Origin: Shimia sp. SK013
GTDB taxonomy: Bacteria; Pseudomonadota; Alphaproteobacteria; Rhodobacterales; Rhodobacteraceae
Direction of reading: 5' to 3'
Assembly: GCF_001292625.1 (NCBI RefSeq)
Contig: NZ_LAJH01000012.1
Span: 1-64,000 of the forward strand
DNA length: 64,000 nucleotides
The position numbers and the translations under genes were made by a program. Shown here piece after piece: positions 62,581 through 64,000 of the stretch. Position 1 is the first letter of the stretch. The number at the start of each line of letters is the position of its first letter. A model generated the notes under the pieces. It ran no database searches, was not told the DNA's origin, and was given only the letters and a program-made list of their open reading frames with translations.

Positions 62581-62769
62581 TTACGGAGTGGTCAGGTCGT
62601 CTTCTGCAGCAATCGCACCAGCAGCGGCACCGGCCAGAGCGTTGGTGTTGGTTTCGATTGCGGAATAAGCTGCAACAGCCAGGCCAACTACGGCTGCGGT
62701 CAGAACAACCCAGTCAACAGTTACGGCGCCAGCTTCGTCTTTGCGAAAGTTTTTGAAAAATTTGGTCAT
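62581..62769 (-). CDS. flp: Flp-family type IVb pilin (copy A)
   Basis: A 62-residue major-type Flp pilin. Start ATG at 62769 has GGAGGGACATTCG. The leader MTKFFKNFRKDEAG is cut before AVTVDWVVLTAAVVGL. The mature tail is NALAGAAAGAIAAEDDLTTP. The protein is identical to copy B at 63522 from its own start, and the DNA lies within a near-exact 295-bp duplication with that copy. Polymer of such subunits forms the Flp pilus. Confidence 0.93.
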   Translation of the reverse strand: MTKFFKNFRKDEAGAVTVDWVVLTAAVVGLAVAAYSAIETNTNALAGAAAGAIAAEDDLTTP

Positions 62770-62820
62770 CGAATGTCCCTCCAAAGGATCAGTTTATTAC
62801 TTCACCCTGTCAAACCTTAG

Positions 62821-62839
62821 TGGCGTCTCTCTCTCGCCA
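62821..62839. promoter_or_regulatory. Conserved upstream inverted repeat of pilin copy A
   Basis: TGGCGTCTCTCTCTCGCCA, an inverted repeat with arms TGGCG/CGCCA, 52-70 bases before the pilin start. The same sequence precedes copy B. A regulator site or 5'-UTR hairpin. Confidence 0.55.
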
Positions 62840-62869
62840 GTTCGACTTGGTATGAAGGCAATATGTCCG

Positions 62870-63010
62870 TTGAATAGGGCAGGATTTTGGCGCGTTCAGA
62901 GCTTTTTCAGATCTTTTTTCTCGCCCTGCTATGGCGGCGGTATCCGAGCTTAGCTGCGGATCATCGCGTTAAAGCGATACGGGCTCATGGCTATTGGATC
63001 GGTCGCCGCG
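62870..63010. other. Gap between pilin genes
   Basis: No gene seen. The duplicated homology fades here. Confidence 0.35.
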
Positions 63011-63011
63011 T

Positions 63012-63045
63012 AGGGGACGCATGACAGTTTTGGCAATGCGTCCCC
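63012..63045. other. Strong hairpin after the third pilin gene
   Basis: AGGGGACGCAT/ATGCGTCCCCT with a 13-base loop. The T-tract is on the plus-strand side, so it may stabilise the 3' end of the minus-strand pilin transcript rather than be a classical terminator. Confidence 0.6.
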
Positions 63046-63058
63046 TTGGGTTTTTGAC

Positions 63059-63244
63059 TTATGGAGTAGTCAGGTCATCTTCGGCAGAGATTGCGCCTGC
63101 TGCGGCGTTTGCAAGGCTTTGTGTGTTGGTTTCGATTGCCGAGTATGCGGCGATCGCCAAGCCTACAACAGCTGCGGTCAGAACAACCCAGTCGACGGTG
63201 ACTGCGCCAGCTTCGTCTTTGCGGAAGAGATTAAAAAGTTTCAT
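63059..63244 (-). CDS. flp: Flp-family type IVb pilin (third copy)
   Basis: A 61-residue pilin. Leader MKLFNLFRKDEAG before AVTVDWVVLTAAVVGLAIA. The tail QSLANAAAGAISAEDDLTTP (20 residues) differs from copies A and B by a few residues. The start at 63244 was chosen because a longer frame from 63298 lacks a ribosome site. It lies between A and B and does not have their upstream hairpin. Confidence 0.92.
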   Translation of the reverse strand: MKLFNLFRKDEAGAVTVDWVVLTAAVVGLAIAAYSAIETNTQSLANAAAGAISAEDDLTTP

Positions 63245-63465
63245 TCTGTGTCCTTTTAGATTTCGCGGGGCACTGGCCCCACCCAGGGTTAAATCCAAGG
63301 AGTCACAACGACCCTCGGTCCAGGGTTTTTTTCACTCAAGAATGGGGCGACAATTGGGCTTTGTGGCCGGAATGAGGCGACACTTCGAATCGAATTTTTC
63401 GGAAAATTTATGCAGCTGGACTGAGCAGCGGGTAGGTCCACAACAAGTCAGACACAGTCATAACG

Positions 63466-63494
63466 AAAAAAGGCCGCTCTAAAAAGAGCAGCCC
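63466..63494 (-). terminator. Terminator after pilin copy B
   Basis: An imperfect stem, GGC(T)GCTCT with AGAGC(G)GCC on the minus strand, followed by TTTTTT. Confidence 0.7.
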
Positions 63495-63521
63495 TAAATC
63501 TGATAGCTTTGACGTCCGATC

Positions 63522-63710
63522 TTACGGAGTAGTCAGGTCGTCTTCTGCAGCAATCGCACCAGCAGCGGCACCGGCCAGAGCGTTGGTGTTGGTTTCGATT
63601 GCGGAGTAAGCTGCAACAGCCAGGCCAACTACGGCTGCGGTCAGAACAACCCAGTCAACAGTTACGGCGCCAGCTTCGTCTTTGCGGAAGTTTTTGAAAA
63701 ATTTAGTCAT
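63522..63710 (-). CDS. flp: Flp-family type IVb pilin (copy B)
   Basis: A 62-residue pilin, identical in protein to copy A from the ATG at 63710. The leader is MTKFFKNFRKDEAG and the start of the mature pilin AVTVDWVVL. Ribosome site GGAGGGACACACG. It is the first pilin gene in the direction of transcription. The four pilin genes are each separated by terminators or hairpins, so each may be made from its own promoter. Confidence 0.93.
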   Translation of the reverse strand: MTKFFKNFRKDEAGAVTVDWVVLTAAVVGLAVAAYSAIETNTNALAGAAAGAIAAEDDLTTP

Positions 63711-63761
63711 CGTGTGTCCCTCCAAAGGATCAGTTTGTTAATCGACCTTATCAAACCTTAG

Positions 63762-63780
63762 TGGCGTCTCTCTCTCGCCA
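63762..63780. promoter_or_regulatory. Conserved upstream inverted repeat of pilin copy B
   Basis: The same TGGCGTCTCTCTCTCGCCA repeat as before copy A, at the same distance (52-70 bases) from the start codon. Confidence 0.55.
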
Positions 63781-63809
63781 GTTCGACTTGGTATGGGAGC
63801 AATATGTCG

Positions 63810-64000
63810 GCGGATTAGGGCGGGATTTGGGCGCAACTGGTTCGATTTTGGAACATGACAATTTTTCCCACTTTTTGAAGCTAATTGTCTGTAACTAAAT
63901 GATAAAAACTTCCAAATTTTTGCAGTTTCTTACGTGCAACGTTGCAAAGGGCATACAATCTGGGGTCTTTTTGAACAGATGGCGGTCCAAAAACTGGTTC
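63810..64000. other. Window end, non-coding
   Basis: AT-richer DNA upstream of the pilin genes. No gene is seen to the end of the window. Confidence 0.4.

Larger units (their letters stand above)
62574..62868. repeat. Segmental duplication, copy 1
   Basis: This segment matches 63515-63809 at a constant offset of 941 bp with only scattered substitutions. It includes a pilin gene, its ribosome site and an upstream hairpin. Confidence 0.95.
63515..63809. repeat. Segmental duplication, copy 2
   Basis: Matches 62574-62868 at an offset of 941 bp, as described there. Confidence 0.95.

Overview
The window looks like chromosomal DNA from a marine alphaproteobacterium of the Roseobacter group (Rhodobacterales). 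The case rests on the gene content: TRAP transporters with fused DctQM permeases, a phosphatidylcholine synthase, a tad/cpa Flp-pilus locus whose pilins carry an Asp-Trp instead of the usual Glu-Tyr, a short PopZ-like protein, and the ordinary GTP-binding-protein/MOSC/yidC gene order. No species can be named from sequence alone.

Bases 1-750 are transposon debris: a decayed IS6-family transposase and the terminal repeats of what looks like an IS21-type element. Bases 823-19267 are accessory catabolic DNA. The first block is an AraC regulator divergent from RidA, a TRAP solute receptor, a DctQM permease and a TauE-type exporter. A GFA-domain gene follows. The second block is a divergent hydroxyquinol-type aromatic pathway. 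Reading left from 13033 it holds maleylacetate reductase, hydroxyquinol 1,2-dioxygenase, an FMN-dependent reductase, an SDR, a tandem OsmC protein and a beta-keto acid cleavage enzyme (BKACE). Reading right from 13222 it holds a GntR regulator, an aromatic-type aldehyde dehydrogenase, a SnoaL-like protein and a second TRAP system paralogous to the first. The BKACE has every expected active-site residue and could convert 3-oxoadipate, the product of the reductase, to succinyl-CoA and acetoacetate, so that no 3-oxoadipate CoA-transferase or thiolase would be needed. This is the most interesting hypothesis in the window.

Bases 19730-22927 are a small mobile-element end: an XRE regulator, a conserved secreted hypothetical protein, two divergent ribbon-helix-helix regulators with two inverted repeats between them, and a tyrosine recombinase lying against the 3' end of a tRNA-Cys gene. 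The tRNA is the likely integration site.

Bases 23147-50433 are mostly housekeeping: pcm, a TolC-like protein, the PopZ-like protein, efp, ygfZ, a glycosyltransferase, a D-amino-acid-dehydrogenase-like oxidase, truA, ycjX/ycjF-like genes, a VIT-type transporter, truncated hemoglobin, ileS, ogt, pcs, a hydroxyisobutyrate-dehydrogenase-like gene, yihA, a MOSC gene, yidC, an EAL protein, ttcA and yidD. Within it, 29506-32912 has at least three decayed genes: a membrane protein carrying a 12-bp tandem repeat, a TRAP transporter operon collapsed by deletions, and a 2-oxoglutarate/Fe(II) oxygenase.

Bases 50494-63710 are a tad/cpa type IVb pilus locus, all on the minus strand: an AAA ATPase with an N-terminal winged-helix-like part, prepilin peptidase, two TPR lipoproteins, TadC, TadB, the TadA/CpaF ATPase, CpaE, an OmpA-type lipoprotein where CpaD would be expected, the secretin CpaC, CpaB and four Flp pilin genes. 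Two pilin genes are a recent duplication of about 295 bp that includes a conserved upstream hairpin. TadE/F/G-type pseudopilins are not in the window.
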